A stretch of 64,000 nucleotides of DNA from Ampelocalamus luodianensis (GCA_036346255.1 CM070622.1:22036751-22100750), one strand, 5' to 3'; shown: positions 34,663 through 47,992, counted from the first letter of the stretch. Numbers and translations: made by a program. Notes: generated by a model not told the origin, from the sequence alone.

Positions 34663-35514
34663 AAGGAGAGGATAAGTTACAAAGAGTACAAATGATCAAA
34701 CAAAATAGAATTAATTTGAATGGAATGATCTTTGTTGTTCTGTCAGTAAAATCAGTAGTACCGCAAGTCTTTAACCGGTAGTACCGTGATCCGATAGTAC
34801 CGCCATTGTTTGGCCGGTATGACCACATCATGGTAGTTCCACGCTCAAAGGAGCGGTAGTACCGCTTTCACAGATAAGGTTCTAGGGCATGCAATTGAAT
34901 GAAAAAAAATTGATGTTTCTTATGGATTGAACCATAGAATATACATATAAACATCATAAAACATCAACCTTGTTAATTTTGCCCAACAAGAACCACATTA
35001 AATCATCAACATTCTAAATTAACCCTAAATGTGATCTAGAGTTTCAAACTTCGGGTAAAACGAGGATTAAAAGGAGTTTTACCTTGAGGATTGAGGGAGT
35101 AAAACCCTAGAGATGTAAGGAATCAACAAATAGCCAAAGAACTTTGAGGATTTGAGAGTGGATTTGGTGTTCTTTGGTGAGAGAGACAGAGGCCGAGAGA
35201 TAGAGGAAACAGTGGAGAGGAAGCGGTAGAACCGTTTGGTGGTAAAAGGTGAAGGGTTAAAGAAACCGCAAGATAGTTAATGCCCATTTACCAACCGATG
35301 CGGTAGTTCCGCACTTTTACCGCCGGTAGTACCTTCAAGCGATAGTATTATGGTTACAGCACCGGTAGTACCACACTTTATGCATTGAATAGATTTATGT
35401 CTATCTAAGAATATAATTTTTATGAACATAGATATTTTTAATAAAATGTTTGAAAATACTTTCATAAAAGCCTTCAAACAATACCAAATAAAGCAAAATG
35501 CATGAGGCAAGAGT
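34663..35514. repeat. Copia spacer between pol and extra ORF, with palindromic motif clusters
   Basis: Non-coding. Holds two clusters (34745-34870 and 35225-35370) of the same ggtagtaccgc / gcggtactacc motif that fills the LTRs. Because the element runs on the minus strand, this is the presumed leader region of the extra ORF. Confidence 0.65.
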
Positions 35515-36960
35515 TCAACCAATATTTGAATAGTCTATGATATTTAATTCATTCCTCAATTTGCAAAAGTAGCCTTCATCTAATAGTTTGGTGAAAATGT
35601 TGGCCAAATGATCTTCGGTCCGAATGTGGCTAATTTCAATATCTCCCTTGCCCACATGATCTCTCAAGAAATGGTGGCGAATATCTATATGCTTGGTTCT
35701 TGAGTGTTGGATAGGGTTATTGGCTATTTTTACCGCACTATCATTATCATATAAAAGAGGTATTTTATTAAATTTAATTCCATAATCCATCAAAGTTTGT
35801 CTCATCCATAGCAATTGAGCACAACAACTTTTCGCAAAAATATATTTGGTTTCGGCGGTGGATAAAGCTATGGAATTTTATTTCTTGGATGACCATGATA
35901 CTAAGGATCTTCCTAAGAATTGACAAGTAGCCGAGGTACTTTTTTTATCCACTTTACAACTTGCATAATCGGAATCCGAATATCCAGTTAAATCAAATTT
36001 AGCACCTTTGGGGAACCATAGGCCAATGCTAGAGGAATGCTTTAAATATCTATATATTCTTTTTACGGCCATCAAATGACACTCTTTTGGAGTTACTTGA
36101 AACTGTGTACACATGCAAACACTAAACATAATATCAGGCCTAGATGTGGTAAGATAAAGTAAACTACCAATTATAGATCTATAAAGCTTTAAATCTACCG
36201 GTTTACCTCCCTTATTAAGGTCAAGATGACCGTTGGTTACCATGGGAGTCTTGATTGGTTTTGCATCTTTCATGCCAAACTTCTTGATCAAATCTTTTGC
36301 ATATTTTGTTTGGCTCACAAAGGTTCCATCTTTGAGTTGCTTGATTTGAAGTCCAAGAAAATAACTAAGTTCTCCGATCATAGACATTTCAAATTCCCTA
36401 GACATCATATCACCAAACTCTTTGCAAAAATCTTGGTTAGTCGACCCAAATATGATATCGTTAACATAAATTTGGCATACAAAGAAATCATCATCTATGA
36501 CTTTAGTAAACAAAGTTGAATCTATTTTCCAAATTTTTAATCCTTTTGAAACTAAAAAAATCTCTAAGGCGTTCATACCATACTCTAGGAGCTTGTTTAA
36601 AACCATAGAGCACATTTGAGAGTTTATAGACATGATTAGGATTCTTAGGATCTTTAAAACTGGGTGGTTGCTCAACAAATATAAGTTTGGATATTTTTCC
36701 ATTTAGAAAGCGCTTTAACATCTATTTAAAATAGTTTAATATCAAAGCATGATGCAAAAGCATGTAATATCCGAATTGATTCAAGTCTAGTCAGAGGAGC
36801 AAAAGGTTCACTAAAATCCAAACATTCGACTTGTGAAAACCTTGAGCTACCAATCTTACTTTGTTTCTCACAACCAATCCATTTTCATCTTACTTGTTCC
36901 TAAAAACCCATTTTGTACCAATTACATCATGTTCCTTAGGTCTTTCTACCAATGTCTAAA
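35515..36960 (-). pseudogene. Copia reverse transcriptase / RNase H part of pol
   Basis: Encodes the copia RT core (YGFKQAPRVWYERL; then QIYVNDIIFGSTN; LSYFLGLQIKQ; LYRSIIGSLLYLTTSRPDI; the SDYASCKVDKKSTSATCQFLG RNase H start) and the RNase H C-terminus (LLWMRQTLMDYGIKFNKIPLL; HIDIRHHFLRDHV), ending at 35515. Converts the element RNA to DNA in cytoplasmic particles. The YVDD box reads YVND (Asn at 36460-36462), so the first of the paired catalytic Asp residues is gone. There is a frameshift near 36560 and a frame break at 35815-35880. The N-terminal part of RT lies on the far side of the solo LTR (40905-41300). Confidence 0.9.
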
Positions 36961-36985
36961 CTTCATTCCGGGTAAAGTTATTGAG

Positions 36986-39900
36986 TGTCACAGCCCCATT
37001 TTGAATATATGGTAATTATATGCATTTCATGAGCATACATGTTGTTTTTGGAGCATATGCATAAATGGTTGCACTTGAATTATTCAAAAGTAATGAAAAA
37101 CCACATCTTAAAATGCAACTCCAAAAGAAAACTAAAATTAATGCTTGTAAACATCTCTGGAAAATAAATTATTCAAATACTATAATAATTATCATGAATT
37201 AATATTATTTTTGTCAAAATTTCAGAACTCATCTTGACATGGATAAAAATCTATGTTCAATTCATAAATAGCATCTAAAAATAATTTCAAATAAAGCAAT
37301 TAAGTCATGAACAATGGGTTTATAAAATTTATACAGGTTCTATAGCATCCTGGTATCCTCTATGAAAAATTTCAGAATTTTACAAATTTTATTTCTATTT
37401 CTAACCCGCTGGTCAAACTTAGTCTTTTGAATTTAAATCGGTCAACTATTCAGATCTAGCCGAACTCTATCGGACTGTAGGGACTCGAGCCAACTCATTT
37501 GACTTGACTGGACCGAACCCTCTTATGCGCGTCGACCTGACTCGCACCGTTTCTCTCAACCGCTGACGCCCTGGACCCACTTGTCGGTCTCGTCTTCTCC
37601 ACGCCGCTTCGCGCCTTTGCGAGCTCCACCGCCCGAGCAGGAGGTGGCGGCACGCCCAGCTGTTTCAGTGCATGCAACGCCACATTATCACGGCGTCGAG
37701 CTCGTCATCCTCTTCGCTGTTGCCTCGAACGCTTGACGTGTCTTTTTCACCGCTGAAACTCCTCAGCACAACGTTTTCTTTCTCTCGGCAGAGGAAGAAA
37801 ACTCAGTTGTTCTCCCTCTTCGAGAAGACTTATCCTCTCATTCCTCCACCTAATTTTGTCTCCCGGTATGCTGTTTTCATTTTGACAAGCTCAAGGTGTG
37901 TTGTGCAGCACATCCGTGGGGAGACCACCTTGTCTTTGTCGTGTTTGGAGCGTGTTCTAAGCACCACCATCGAGCCATCTTGTCGTCCGGTGAGTTCTAT
38001 CCATTATCAAGTGCGTCATCGCGTGCCTTAAGGTATAAGGAGTAATAGACCTCAAGCAATTTGTTCTTTGGCTCACAACAATTTTGGAGTTGTTCTAGTT
38101 TCGGCCGAATTTGAATTCGTCTTCTCCAACTCCGGTCTATTGAGCTTTTGGTCGATTTCTTTCGGCTAGAGTATCTCTTGAACTTATTTAAGTAATCTCG
38201 ATCATCCATTTGTGTTCTTTTTGCTCAGATCATCTTGTCCACGTTGAACCTCCATTACCGCCGCCGGTTATCTGTCGCCATGACGTTCTCTTGTATCTCT
38301 CCGCCGCCAAGTTTCGTAGCTTCCTTGAGCCTTAGTGATGTTTACACATCCATTTAATTGTTTAAAACATGGTCGTGTAGCTTTGTCCAGTTCTACCGTA
38401 GTAGCATTGCCGCACCTTCGTGTCACGCCGCCGCTACAGTGGTTTTCCGGCCATGTTTCGGCTACCAGAAGGGTCATATCGTTATTGTGATTCCATTTTA
38501 GCCCTTAGTTGCTGCGACCATGGGCCACAGTGCCGACAAGCCGTCAGTGAAGCTAACGGGAGCAAAAGCTCTGTTGTCGGATTAGCTTCGGCTAGGGTTC
38601 AGTCAAGGTCGACTGTGTCAACTTTTGACCGGGGTCCCTCTTGTAAGTGACAGTGGCTAGCCTCAACTGAGTAAGAAAAGTATTCAGTACGTTTAGGATT
38701 TCCGAAACGAATTACTCTTGAACTGAAAAATGGTTTAAACTTCTAAAATTCATAACTAATTCATTTTAACTCTAATCTAAGTGAAACAAATTTTTTTGGT
38801 TCGTATTTTTACTTTACTTTTAATTGGAATAAGTTTTGAACATGTTTCTATTATAGAAAATATTAATATTTAAATTAATTGTATCCTAATGACTTTAACA
38901 TTGAAAAATTCATAGAAAATTCATATGAACACTAAACGAACTAAATTTTTACCTCAAATCATATAATATCGTAACCTCACTGGAGTATAAATTTCATGCA
39001 TGTTTGAGCATTTTGGATTTTCAGTTGTTCTCGATGTTTATTCGTGATTATTATTTGCTAGATTCTGAATTGCCAAACGTGAGTGAATATATACCCGAAA
39101 ATCCTGAGACAGAGCAAGTGGTTTATCAACAAGGCAAGCATCCTCTTGCATCATCTTGATCCCAGTGTTTGTACTTTAGTATTTTAAATTGCAATAATAA
39201 TTGATTGCATGCTATTTTTGCCATATATTTTAATTTGTGAGTTTAGATTAGTTATATCCTAATACTTGTGGTTTATCCTTAATCATTCTATACGGTTGAG
39301 CTTAATTTGGATATATTGTGATCATACTTATGCTTTGTATGAATGCTTAGCCCGCAAGTCATTAGATACGTTAGTTCGGTTGACGGGCTTATCTCACAAT
39401 CAAGGGAAACACCAACATTTTATGTTTCTAAGTTTTGTTCAGATCTTGAATATGATGTTTTAGTATAAATTTTGATCTTTGAAACATGATTTAGATCTGG
39501 ACAAGTGGTGGATAGTGTGGGTACCTTCGTGCATGAGAATTGGGTATGTGGTCATCTTGTTCGGATCATTAAAGACCGAAGCTTTTGGGCGATTACTCCA
39601 AGTATCAATCGTACTTCCATATGCGGTATTATGGGCGCCGCTTGGTTAAGTAAGGGGATGATGTTATTGAGTTGGAAAACAGGAGGATAAGGAGATGTGT
39701 TTGATCACATATCTATATCATATGTTCTTAAGGGCGAGGGCATTGTAGTTTTTACGTGTTCGTAGGGCTCTGATTTCTATTCTATATGTGCAAGTGAGCA
39801 TAACTTTTATTTATGATTGAATCGGCATTCCCGATGTAACATGTGTGCCCCCGGTTAGCAAGTTCTATCAGAAACTTGTTTTAAGCGGGATCAGGTCCAC

Positions 39901-40899
39901 ATGGATGTTTCAACTCAATAATGTCAACTTGCTAAAAAAATACCAAATCTTGATTTCCCCGGCTAGCATACCAAAGGAAGTGTGTCGTTATTCATAAGGC
40001 TACGGGCTAGTCAAGTCGTGTGGGTAAAGATGTACACCCCTGTAGGGTTAAAACTATTCGAATAGCCATGCCCACGATTACGGACGACTTGGTTTTAATT
40101 GTCACCATTGTAGACTGGAAATTTAAAACTTGACATGGGAACATTCGGGTATCATCATGACTGGTTTGTCATGCATTGATAGTTTATCAAAGTGGGTTTG
40201 CTACTTTGGTATGGTTTGATATATGTTTATCTGTTTATCACTCAAAATTCTTGTAGTCCAAAAATTTGGTTTACTAAATGGCTTTTGGAAACTAGAATGT
40301 GTAGGAACAAACTTGTTGCTTTATGCAAAAACTTATGCCATTATAACCATTCTTTGGACAACCTTATCATGTATAATCTCATATCCTTTGTATAGCACCC
40401 CCCATACACTTTCTTTTATTAGTTTGTGTAAGTCTTGCGAGTACCTTTTGTACTCAGGTGCTTTAACCACTTGTTTCAGGTGAGGAAGATTACACTTATG
40501 ATCAGTCTGTTAGCGCCGACTATGGCGACGCTAACGAATAACGCTATTTCTATCCTCTACTCAGTTGCCTACAGGGTTGGGTACACTTGGCTGGATCTTT
40601 TGTTATGCTACTTATGTTTTTTTTTTCGCTGCTACCTATAAGAATATCTTAAATTTGGCCGGTCGGCTATTTCTGTGTATTATGTACCTTAGTCCTACCT
40701 TGATCATCTTGTAATATATGTATGACTTGTGTATGTCTGTGTACCATGTTGTTTGAGGATATGTGCATGTTAGCCTTGATCTTGGGAGCTAACACGAGAC
40801 ACATATCCGGGAGCTTGAAATCGGACTTGTTTCTTGTTAGAAGTTATACCTCAGGCATAAGTTCTTGACTTGAAACAGATTCGATTTCGGGGTCTCACA
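36986..40899. mobile_element. Solo LTR (3.9 kb) inserted in copia pol
   Basis: Begins tgtcacagcccc (36986), ends ggggtctcaca (40899), and is flanked by a 5-bp target duplication ttgag (36981-36985, 40900-40904). Pol coding sequence resumes on both sides. No gag or pol of its own. Frames such as 37672-38031 inside it are unsupported. Confidence 0.92.
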
Positions 40900-40904
40900 T
40901 TGAG

Positions 40905-41357
40905 TTCTTCATGCATGACATTCATCCAATCTGGATCATCGAGTGCTTCATTTATATGTTTTGGCTCAAGAGAAGAGACAAAAGAATAATATTCACAAAA
41001 TAAAGCGATACGGGATCGAGTTTGAACACCCTTACTTACATCACCCAATATTTGATCTATTGGATGATCTTTTACAATTAAATTGTGGATTCTTAGTGGT
41101 AGGTTGGATGGTTGACCATCTTTCTTGTTGTCCTCTATTTCAACTTGACTTGTTGTGGAGGAGGTAGAAGGTTCAACTTGAGTGGAAGATGATGGATCAT
41201 CTTTAGGTTTGATGTTACCTATTTGCATATTCTCCATAGCTTTTCTAAAGGCTTCATCACCTACATCATCCAAATTCACATACCCTTCTTGCTATTTGAA
41301 GAATATTCAAGCAAGAAACACAACGACTTGCAAATTTTGAGAGACGAACATTCTTTT
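40905..41357 (-). pseudogene. Copia pol segment between integrase and reverse transcriptase
   Basis: Reads a low-complexity STQVEPSTSSTTSQVE linker, then LPLRIHNLIVKDHPIDQILG, the usual HP-x-x-x-I-G-D start of the copia RT region, then EALDDPDWMNVMHEEL, the canonical A-x-x-D-x-x-W-x-x-AM-x-x-EL. It is cut off by the solo LTR at 40899. A frame break near 41290 separates it from the integrase. Confidence 0.85.
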
Positions 41358-42493
41358 TCAAAATATAACACTTGCAACCAAAAATACGAAATAGGAGATG
41401 TTCGGTTTTCTTCCAACAAGAATTTCATAAGAAGTCTTTTTCAAAAGACGATGCAAATAAAGAAGATTTATGGCATGACAAGCAGTGTTAATAGCTTCCA
41501 TCCAAAAACTATCGGAAGTATTGTATTCATCAAGCATTGTCCCAGCCATTTCAATTAATGTTCGATTTTTCCTCTCTATAACTCCATTTTGCTCTGGAGT
41601 GTAGGTTGTGGAAAGTTCATGCTTTATTCCAAGATCATCACAAAAGTCTTCAACTTTAGTATTTTTGAACTCAGAACCATTATCACTATGGATTTTCTTG
41701 ATTTTGAAATCAAATTCATTTTGAGCCCTTTTTGCGAAACTTTTGAAAAAACCGGAGGTTTTGGCCTTGTCATCTAGGAATAATACCCATATATATCTAG
41801 AGTAATCATCCATAATTACTAAATAATAGCTATTACCACCGATACTCTTATAGGTTGTTGGTCTAAACAAATCCATATGTAAGAGTTTCAATGGTCTAGA
41901 AGTTGACATGATACTTTTGAAAGGATGAGAGTTAGAAACTTGTTTACCGGCTTGACAAACACTACAAGGTCTATTTTTCTCAAATTTCATGTCCTTCAAG
42001 CCAACAACTAAATCATATTTGAAAAGCTTTTTAAGTTGAATCATACCAACATAACCTAGCCTTCTATGCCAAAACCAACCCAAAGAGGTTTTTGCAATTA
42101 AACAAGTTTGTAAGCACGAATCATTTGAGGAAAAATCAACCAAATAAACATTTACAAGTCTAAAACCTTTGAACACTAAAGAGTTATCCTTTTCACTTGA
42201 AATTGAAACACATTCCTTAGAGAATGAGCAAATTAAACCAAGATCACATATTTTGCAACGGATAGTAAATTGAAATTTAGTGATTCCACTAAGCATACAT
42301 TAGAAATAAAAATGTCATTTAAGATAGCGATTTTACCCAATCCTATTACATTTCCTTTGCTATTATTACCAAATGTGATCTTGTCAGTTCTCTTTCCATT
42401 CTCGAAGGTTGTGAACATTTTTCTATCACCGGTCATATGTTTAGTGCACTCACTATTAAGCATCCAATGTTTTTCACCAGTCTTGTAGTTCAC
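41358..42493 (-). pseudogene. Copia protease and integrase part of pol
   Basis: The protease segment (42493-42233) reads MLNSECTKHMTG where copia proteases have LDSGC-x-HMTG: the catalytic Asp is Asn (42455-42457) and the following Gly is Glu. Next comes the integrase zinc domain FWHRRLGYVGM...CSVCQAGKQ; the second His ligand is Tyr (42051-42053). The catalytic core follows with LHMDLFRPTTYKSIGGNSYY, MDDYSRYIWV, DNGSEFKN and TPEQNGVIERKNRTL, so the D-D-E triad itself is still encoded. The normal role is polyprotein cleavage and insertion of element DNA. A frameshift at about 42240-42290 separates the two parts. Confidence 0.9.
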
Positions 42494-44453
42494 CTACAAA
42501 AGAAAATCAAGTTCTTTTAGGTACCCAAATTTGTTTGGGTCCTTAGAGGTTAGTGACCAAGGCTTTAGGCACCCAAATAACATTCTTTTTAGCAACTAAA
42601 ATTGAAGTGCCAACAAATCTAGCAATGACCTTACCATCCTTAGTTTTCTTAAGCATATAGTATGAATCATATATACCTACGGATGGAGTCTTACCAATGG
42701 GACATGTTTGTTGCAAGTGTCCAGTTTCTCGACACTTGTAGCAAAACTTGCCATTTTCTTTTACAAACCTTGCGGAATTGTAAATTGGTTTCTTACCTTT
42801 TATGGGCACATACCTAAGTTTTTCTTTGTTGAATGAACACCTTTGCTTACTCAAAAGCTTATCAAGAGTTACCTTACCGTTGAAGCATCTTTCCAAGCTC
42901 TTACTTAGCTTGGCAACTTGTTCTTTCAATTCATGATTTTCAACAATAAGCAAAGGATCACAAGTATTATCCACATTATCCAATGAATCTATCTTAGAAC
43001 AACATGACATGGATAACAAATCATCACATGATGTAGAAGTATTAGTCATGGATATAGCATTTGGAACAACTTCTACTCTAAACATCTCATTAATCAAATT
43101 GCAATTAATTCCAACATGTGAATGAGATTTTTCAATATCCTTTAAGAGAAGAGAGTCATGAGCTTCCTTTAGCTCCTCATAAGAGTCTTTTAGAGAAATG
43201 TACTCTTTCTTCAAGACTTTAAATTTTGATTTCTCCTTTCCAAGATATTCATTCAAATCTTCAAGCATATTCATTAATTCATCATATGAAGGTTCATTAT
43301 CATTAATGGATTTTACCTTTTCTCCTTTTGCCATAAGGCAAGCGGGAGTGGAGAAGAGTGATGAAGCCTTCTTGATGGCGATGCCGACAGGTCCCTTCTT
43401 CTTGAGAGACTCATCCTCATCGGAGTCGGAGTCGGTGTACTCCTCATCGGAGTTCCATTCTTCAATGTGAGTTTTATTCTTCCCATCCTTATGAAGCCTT
43501 TTGAAGGGCTTCTTCTTACCACTGAACTCCTTTTTTGATGATTTGCCCTTATCATCCTCTTTGTTGGGGCAATTATAAATAATGTGCTCCTTCTCATCAC
43601 ATCCGTAGCAACGAATATTGCTATATCGCTTGTTATCATTTGAGGATTGTCATTTCTTGTTCTTGTTGAAGTTGAAGCTTCGATGTTGGCGTCTTCTCAT
43701 AAATTTCTTCATTCTCCTCACAAGAGCAAACTCTTCTCCGAAGTCTTCTTCTTCTTCTTATTCCTCATCATCACTTGTTTCCGCTTTTGCCTTGAAAGCG
43801 GTAGTCTTCTTCTTTGAGGAAGACAACTCCAAGAGTTCTTCCTTGTCCTTCTTGTATAGCTCATTTGTGATGAGGTTGCCCAAAAGTCCGGTTGGTGTCA
43901 TTCTTGGCAACTCGGGAGAATTGAGAAACAATATCACCAACGTCTCATACTGGTTCGGTAGGGTCCTAAGTATCTTGCGCACAATATCAATATCAAGAAG
44001 GTTAGTGCCAAGATCTTTGAGTTCATTCACAATGTTATTGAGTCTATAATACATCTCGGCGATATTTTCATGAGGTAACATTGTAAATGTCTCATATTTA
44101 ATCTGAAGCCTATGCAATTTGGCTTCTTTAACCGTGGAAGTGCCCTCATGAATTTCCGAGAGCGTAGCCTATATCTCATGAGCGGTTTCAAGGTTGCTCA
44201 CTCGATTGAACTCATCCAAGTTTAAAACACCAAAGAGAACATTCATTGCTTGAGCATCTAAATGAGCATTACGCCCCTCAAGTTCTGTGGGACGTAATGG
44301 ATCAAGAGGCATAGCATAACCCTCATTTACGATTCTTCATATGTTCGGACTCATGGCCTTTAAATAAATTGATATTCTATTTTTTCAATAAACATAATTA
44401 GAGCCATCAAACAAAGGAGCTTTTCCTATAGCAATTCCCTCAATATCCATCAT
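42494..44453 (-). pseudogene. Copia gag
   Basis: Start at 44453. The N-terminal part (to 43758) contains the copia gag/UBN2-type capsid region (LHRLQIKYETFTMLPHENIA; MYYRLNNIVNELKDLG; ILRTLPNQYETLV). After a stop and Lys/Glu-rich region come a first zinc knuckle (CYGCDEKEHIIYNC, near 43575-43615), an acidic Ser-rich stretch, a coiled coil (YISLKDSYEELKEAHDSLLL, near 43150) and a second zinc knuckle (CYKCRETGHLQQTC, near 42720). In-frame stops at 44385-44387 and 44169-44171, plus frame breaks near 43650 and 43330, make it non-functional. It packages element RNA in intact relatives. The two-knuckle, coiled-coil layout fits the Sirevirus-type gag. Confidence 0.85.
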
Positions 44454-44491
44454 TTTCTCTCTTAGACGGTTAAGTCTAAATCAATGAGAGA

Positions 44492-44507
44492 CCAAGCTCT
44501 GATACCA
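44492..44507 (-). promoter_or_regulatory. Primer binding site of the copia element
   Basis: On the minus strand tggtatcagagcttgg, complementary to the 3' end of initiator tRNA-Met, two bases from the LTR end (cctaca). It fixes the LTR boundary at 44510. Confidence 0.92.
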
Positions 44508-44509
44508 CT

Positions 44510-47500
44510 TGTAGGATCAACGATAACCGACTAGAGGGGGGTGAAAAGGAGGTTTTTGAACTTTTTGACTAATTAACAAATCAAGTCAATAACGAACTAA
44601 GTTTAAACTAGATACAATTCTAGCTAAGCAATTCAACTCAAGATAAATGCTAGAATTGTAAATGTGGAATAAGTAAAGACAAGAAATAACTACAAATGAG
44701 ACAATAAAGTTTTTCCTATGGTATCGAAGACTTGTCGATCTTCACTAGTCCACGTTAAGGAAGCTTGAACGAATCAAGCCGGCTCCACAAATTAAGCCTT
44801 CCCTCGATCACTAGTGGTTGTTCTTCCTCCGCTTCGAAGATGGTGAACACCAAATCACTCACTATCTAGGCACCGGGCCTCTTCACAATCTTCTTGAAGA
44901 GATTACCATGCTCACACCGCCAAGCCTTCTAGGTGTTTGGCAAAACACCAAAAGTAATGAATCAACGACCTTCGCTTGACGGCACTCACATGTAATGAAT
45001 CAATCTAGAATGAATGCACTTGAATTTGGCTCAACTACCTCACAATGAATGCACAAGTGTATTTGAGGAGTTGAATGAATGCTCAAGGCTCTAAAGATGT
45101 TAAAATATTGTCTAGCCCATTGTCCTTGAGCAGGTGGAGGGATATTTATACCCTCATCAACAAATATAGCTGTTGGGGAGGAAATCTCCAACTTTCAGTG
45201 AAATGCGGTACTACCACCAAGTACCATGCGGTACTACCACACTTTACCTACCGCTCTGTAACGGCTACAACAGTGGCATTAACTGCTCTGACATAGCCGT
45301 TTCATTCACGACGCGGTACTACAGCCAACAATCACGCGGTACTACCGCTGGCCGGTCTTACCGCTCAACAAGTACGGTACTACCATTTCACAAAAGATCC
45401 AAAAAGGATCCTTACTGGAAAATACGTACCGCCATATAAAAATAGGTATGACCGGGGTGCGGTAGTTCCGCTTAAGAACTGCGGTACTACTGCTCTATCG
45501 ATGCGACCAAATCATCCTTGGACGATCGAACTGATGACATGGACGGCTCAGATTGAAATAAACGTTCGGACCATATGTCATAGCCGCACGATTTGATCAC
45601 ACGTTTGGACGGTTCGAACATCCACCGATAGTATCGCCAAAGGATATGCGGTCATACCGCTACGCTGTAACACCTTGGCTTTTCAGAAGCCAAGATGTTA
45701 CCTAAATAATCTAACATACAACCATAATGCAGAAGAATTTAAACATTATCTCATCTAATGACAATAAGAGATCAAAATTAAATAGAACATTGGTAGGGAT
45801 ATAGTCTGAATCCAAATAAGTATTAAAGGGGTGATCAATGATCACAAGCCGTACTTAATCAACCAAAATATAGAGGTAGATATCAAGCACATCTAACTTT
45901 ATTTATTACAATTCATCTCTTAATGAATGAAAGACTTAACCAAGTTCTATTATTGAAACTTGAATATGGTGAAGAAAATGATTAGTGCATGTCTACTCCC
46001 TCCCAGTTGAGCCATCATCAACGTTCACCTAAAATAAAGAAACAAAGCAAGAATGAGTCTGAGACTCAGCAAGTACAGTGAATAATTGGACATACAACAA
46101 ATATGAACAAGACAACATCTTTAAAGAATATGAACATAACACCGAATGAATATCTGAATGAATAGATTGAATGAAATGAAAGGACAACACACATGCTTAT
46201 TCCGGTATAGCTAGTAACACACCCGTCGGTGTTCACTTAAACCCGTATTTAACAAAATACGGGGATCCAAGTTCCGTATGAAGAATATTTCATACAGGTG
46301 TCCAAAACTGCCCACATTGGAATGGTAGGTCTCACGTGCCCATACTAGAATTGATGGGTCTTTAAGTCCATTCCGTGGATGGAACATGAAAATAGATGCA
46401 TGAAATGAACTTATGAATAGTGAATGACATCATCTCTAAACATGGAATTGCATATATGAAAGGAACATAAACTTTGAATCTTCTCACGTATCATATGAAA
46501 ACACAATATGAATATCAAACATCCATCATTCATAAATCTTTAGAATGTCGATGTACTTGCCTTCCGCATTGCGACGTTAGAAGGCAACGAAGGTGCGCTA
46601 AACCCAAAGCCTCGCCGCCACACAAGTAAGTACTGAAATAAGAACAACATGGTACAGACACTACCCGCAACATCCTACAACACTTTCCCAGAACCAAGAA
46701 TCAACTAATAGACTTATTCAAAACAAACAACACAATCACGTAAAACGAATCTAGACAGCAGCACGGAATAAATCATAACTATTGATCTGAGACTCGGAAC
46801 GAGGTGAGCCCAGATCCTCAGGAAACTTGACGAACATATCTACAAAAGTCTAGTTGGCGAGATCTCCCAATATGGCCAAAAGAAAAGGCTAACAGATAGA
46901 TGAAGGCACAAGGCAGATTCTGTCTAGACGAAAAGGACAGGAGTAAAGAATAGATCATAACTTTTGATCTATAACTCCGATTAGGGCATTCTTTATCATT
47001 CTAGAAAGGTTATAAAAATTTATACAACATCCTAGTTGGATGGAAACCCTGAATATTCCATTAACTTAATCATATATTAAAAGAAAACTTGACAGTTCAT
47101 TCACGTTAGGAATTCTGGACAGAAAGAAAGATTATACCCTAACTTTTGAACCGTAAGTCGGAATTAAGTGTTCTTGGCGGATACTAAAATATAAGAACAA
47201 ATCCTACATATCTCTAGGAGATGGACAACTCAAATTCGGCCTCTAAGAACCCGAAAACAACCACGCAATCTACTAGACAAATTGAATTTCGACAGCACAA
47301 ATAATTCATCATAACTTTTCAATCAGAATCGAATTGAGTGATCTTTGCGCCCACTGAAATCTAAGAACGAAACCTACATAACTCTAGGAGATGGGATCTC
47401 CTGATTCGGCCTCTAAGAACATGAAATCAATCGTGCAACATACTAGACAGGCTGTTCTACTAGCAGCAGTAATTCGATCCAATCAACCTAATCGAATTCG

Positions 47501-47992
47501 CATCTAATATGAATCAAATAGCAAAGAACGTCTTGCATTACCCTTGTAGAACCCCAAGAAGATGTTGAACAAATCCCACGAAGAGGATCTTCTTCTTCTC
47601 CCTTCTTCTCCTTCCACCATGGCCGGCAGCACCTCGGAGCTTCTTCCTCCGCTTGGTAGAGCAGCAGGGAGGGGGTTGCTACAGTACCGCATGCTACAGT
47701 GTGGCATGGTACTTTAGTAGAGGCTAGGGTTTTGGAGAAGGGCACCCCCCTTCTTGACTCCACTACATGGCCGGCCTACTTGGCTAGGACGCCTTGGGCC
47801 GAAAGCCCAAGGTCTAATCCTCCCTTAAATCTTGATTTTTTTTTAATTTTTCCTCTCTAAATAATATTTTTCTTTCTAATCTTTATTGCATTTACTAACG
47901 AATATTTGGGATAATACATATGCGATAGTTTTGCAAAGTAAACTCCGGTACTACCACACAGAGGGTTTGCACCTCAAGCCCAAAAGAGTGTC
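44510..47992 (-). repeat. Right (5') LTR of the copia element, interrupted and truncated
   Basis: Begins tgtaggatcaacg next to the primer binding site and matches the left LTR. A solo LTR (45666-47918) is inserted in it. Matching resumes at 47919 and stops near 47992, after aaaagagtgtctg. The last 480 bp or so, including the TGAAAGC end, are missing. Confidence 0.85.
45666..47918. mobile_element. Solo LTR (2.25 kb) inserted in the copia LTR
   Basis: Starts tgtaacacc, ends gggataataca, flanked by tacgc / tatgc (5-bp target duplication with one change; 45661-45665, 47919-47923). The left copia LTR at about 28660 shows the empty site. It shares the acttgccttcc...gcgacg-ttag and ataacttttgat...actccg segments with 5800-8621, so the two belong to related families. 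Confidence 0.9.

Larger units (their letters stand above)
27653..47992 (-). mobile_element. Decayed Ty1-copia (Sirevirus-like) retrotransposon with nested insertions
   Basis: Minus-strand element. The right (5') LTR starts at 44510, next to a tRNA-Met-type primer binding site. Gag-pol runs leftward (44453-35515), followed by an extra ORF (34662-29797), a polypurine tract (29212-29227) and the left (3') LTR ending at 29211. Order gag-PR-INT-RT-RNaseH is copia. A long coiled-coil gag with two zinc knuckles, an extra ORF after pol and palindrome-rich LTRs suggest the Sirevirus lineage (inference). Three solo LTRs are inserted in it. Both outer ends are damaged: the left LTR lacks about 190 bp, the right LTR its last 480 bp or so. 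Confidence 0.85.

Noticed and set aside
37672..38031. 119-codon plus-strand frame
   Set aside because: Inside the solo LTR 36986-40899; Ser-rich, no domain, no coding context.
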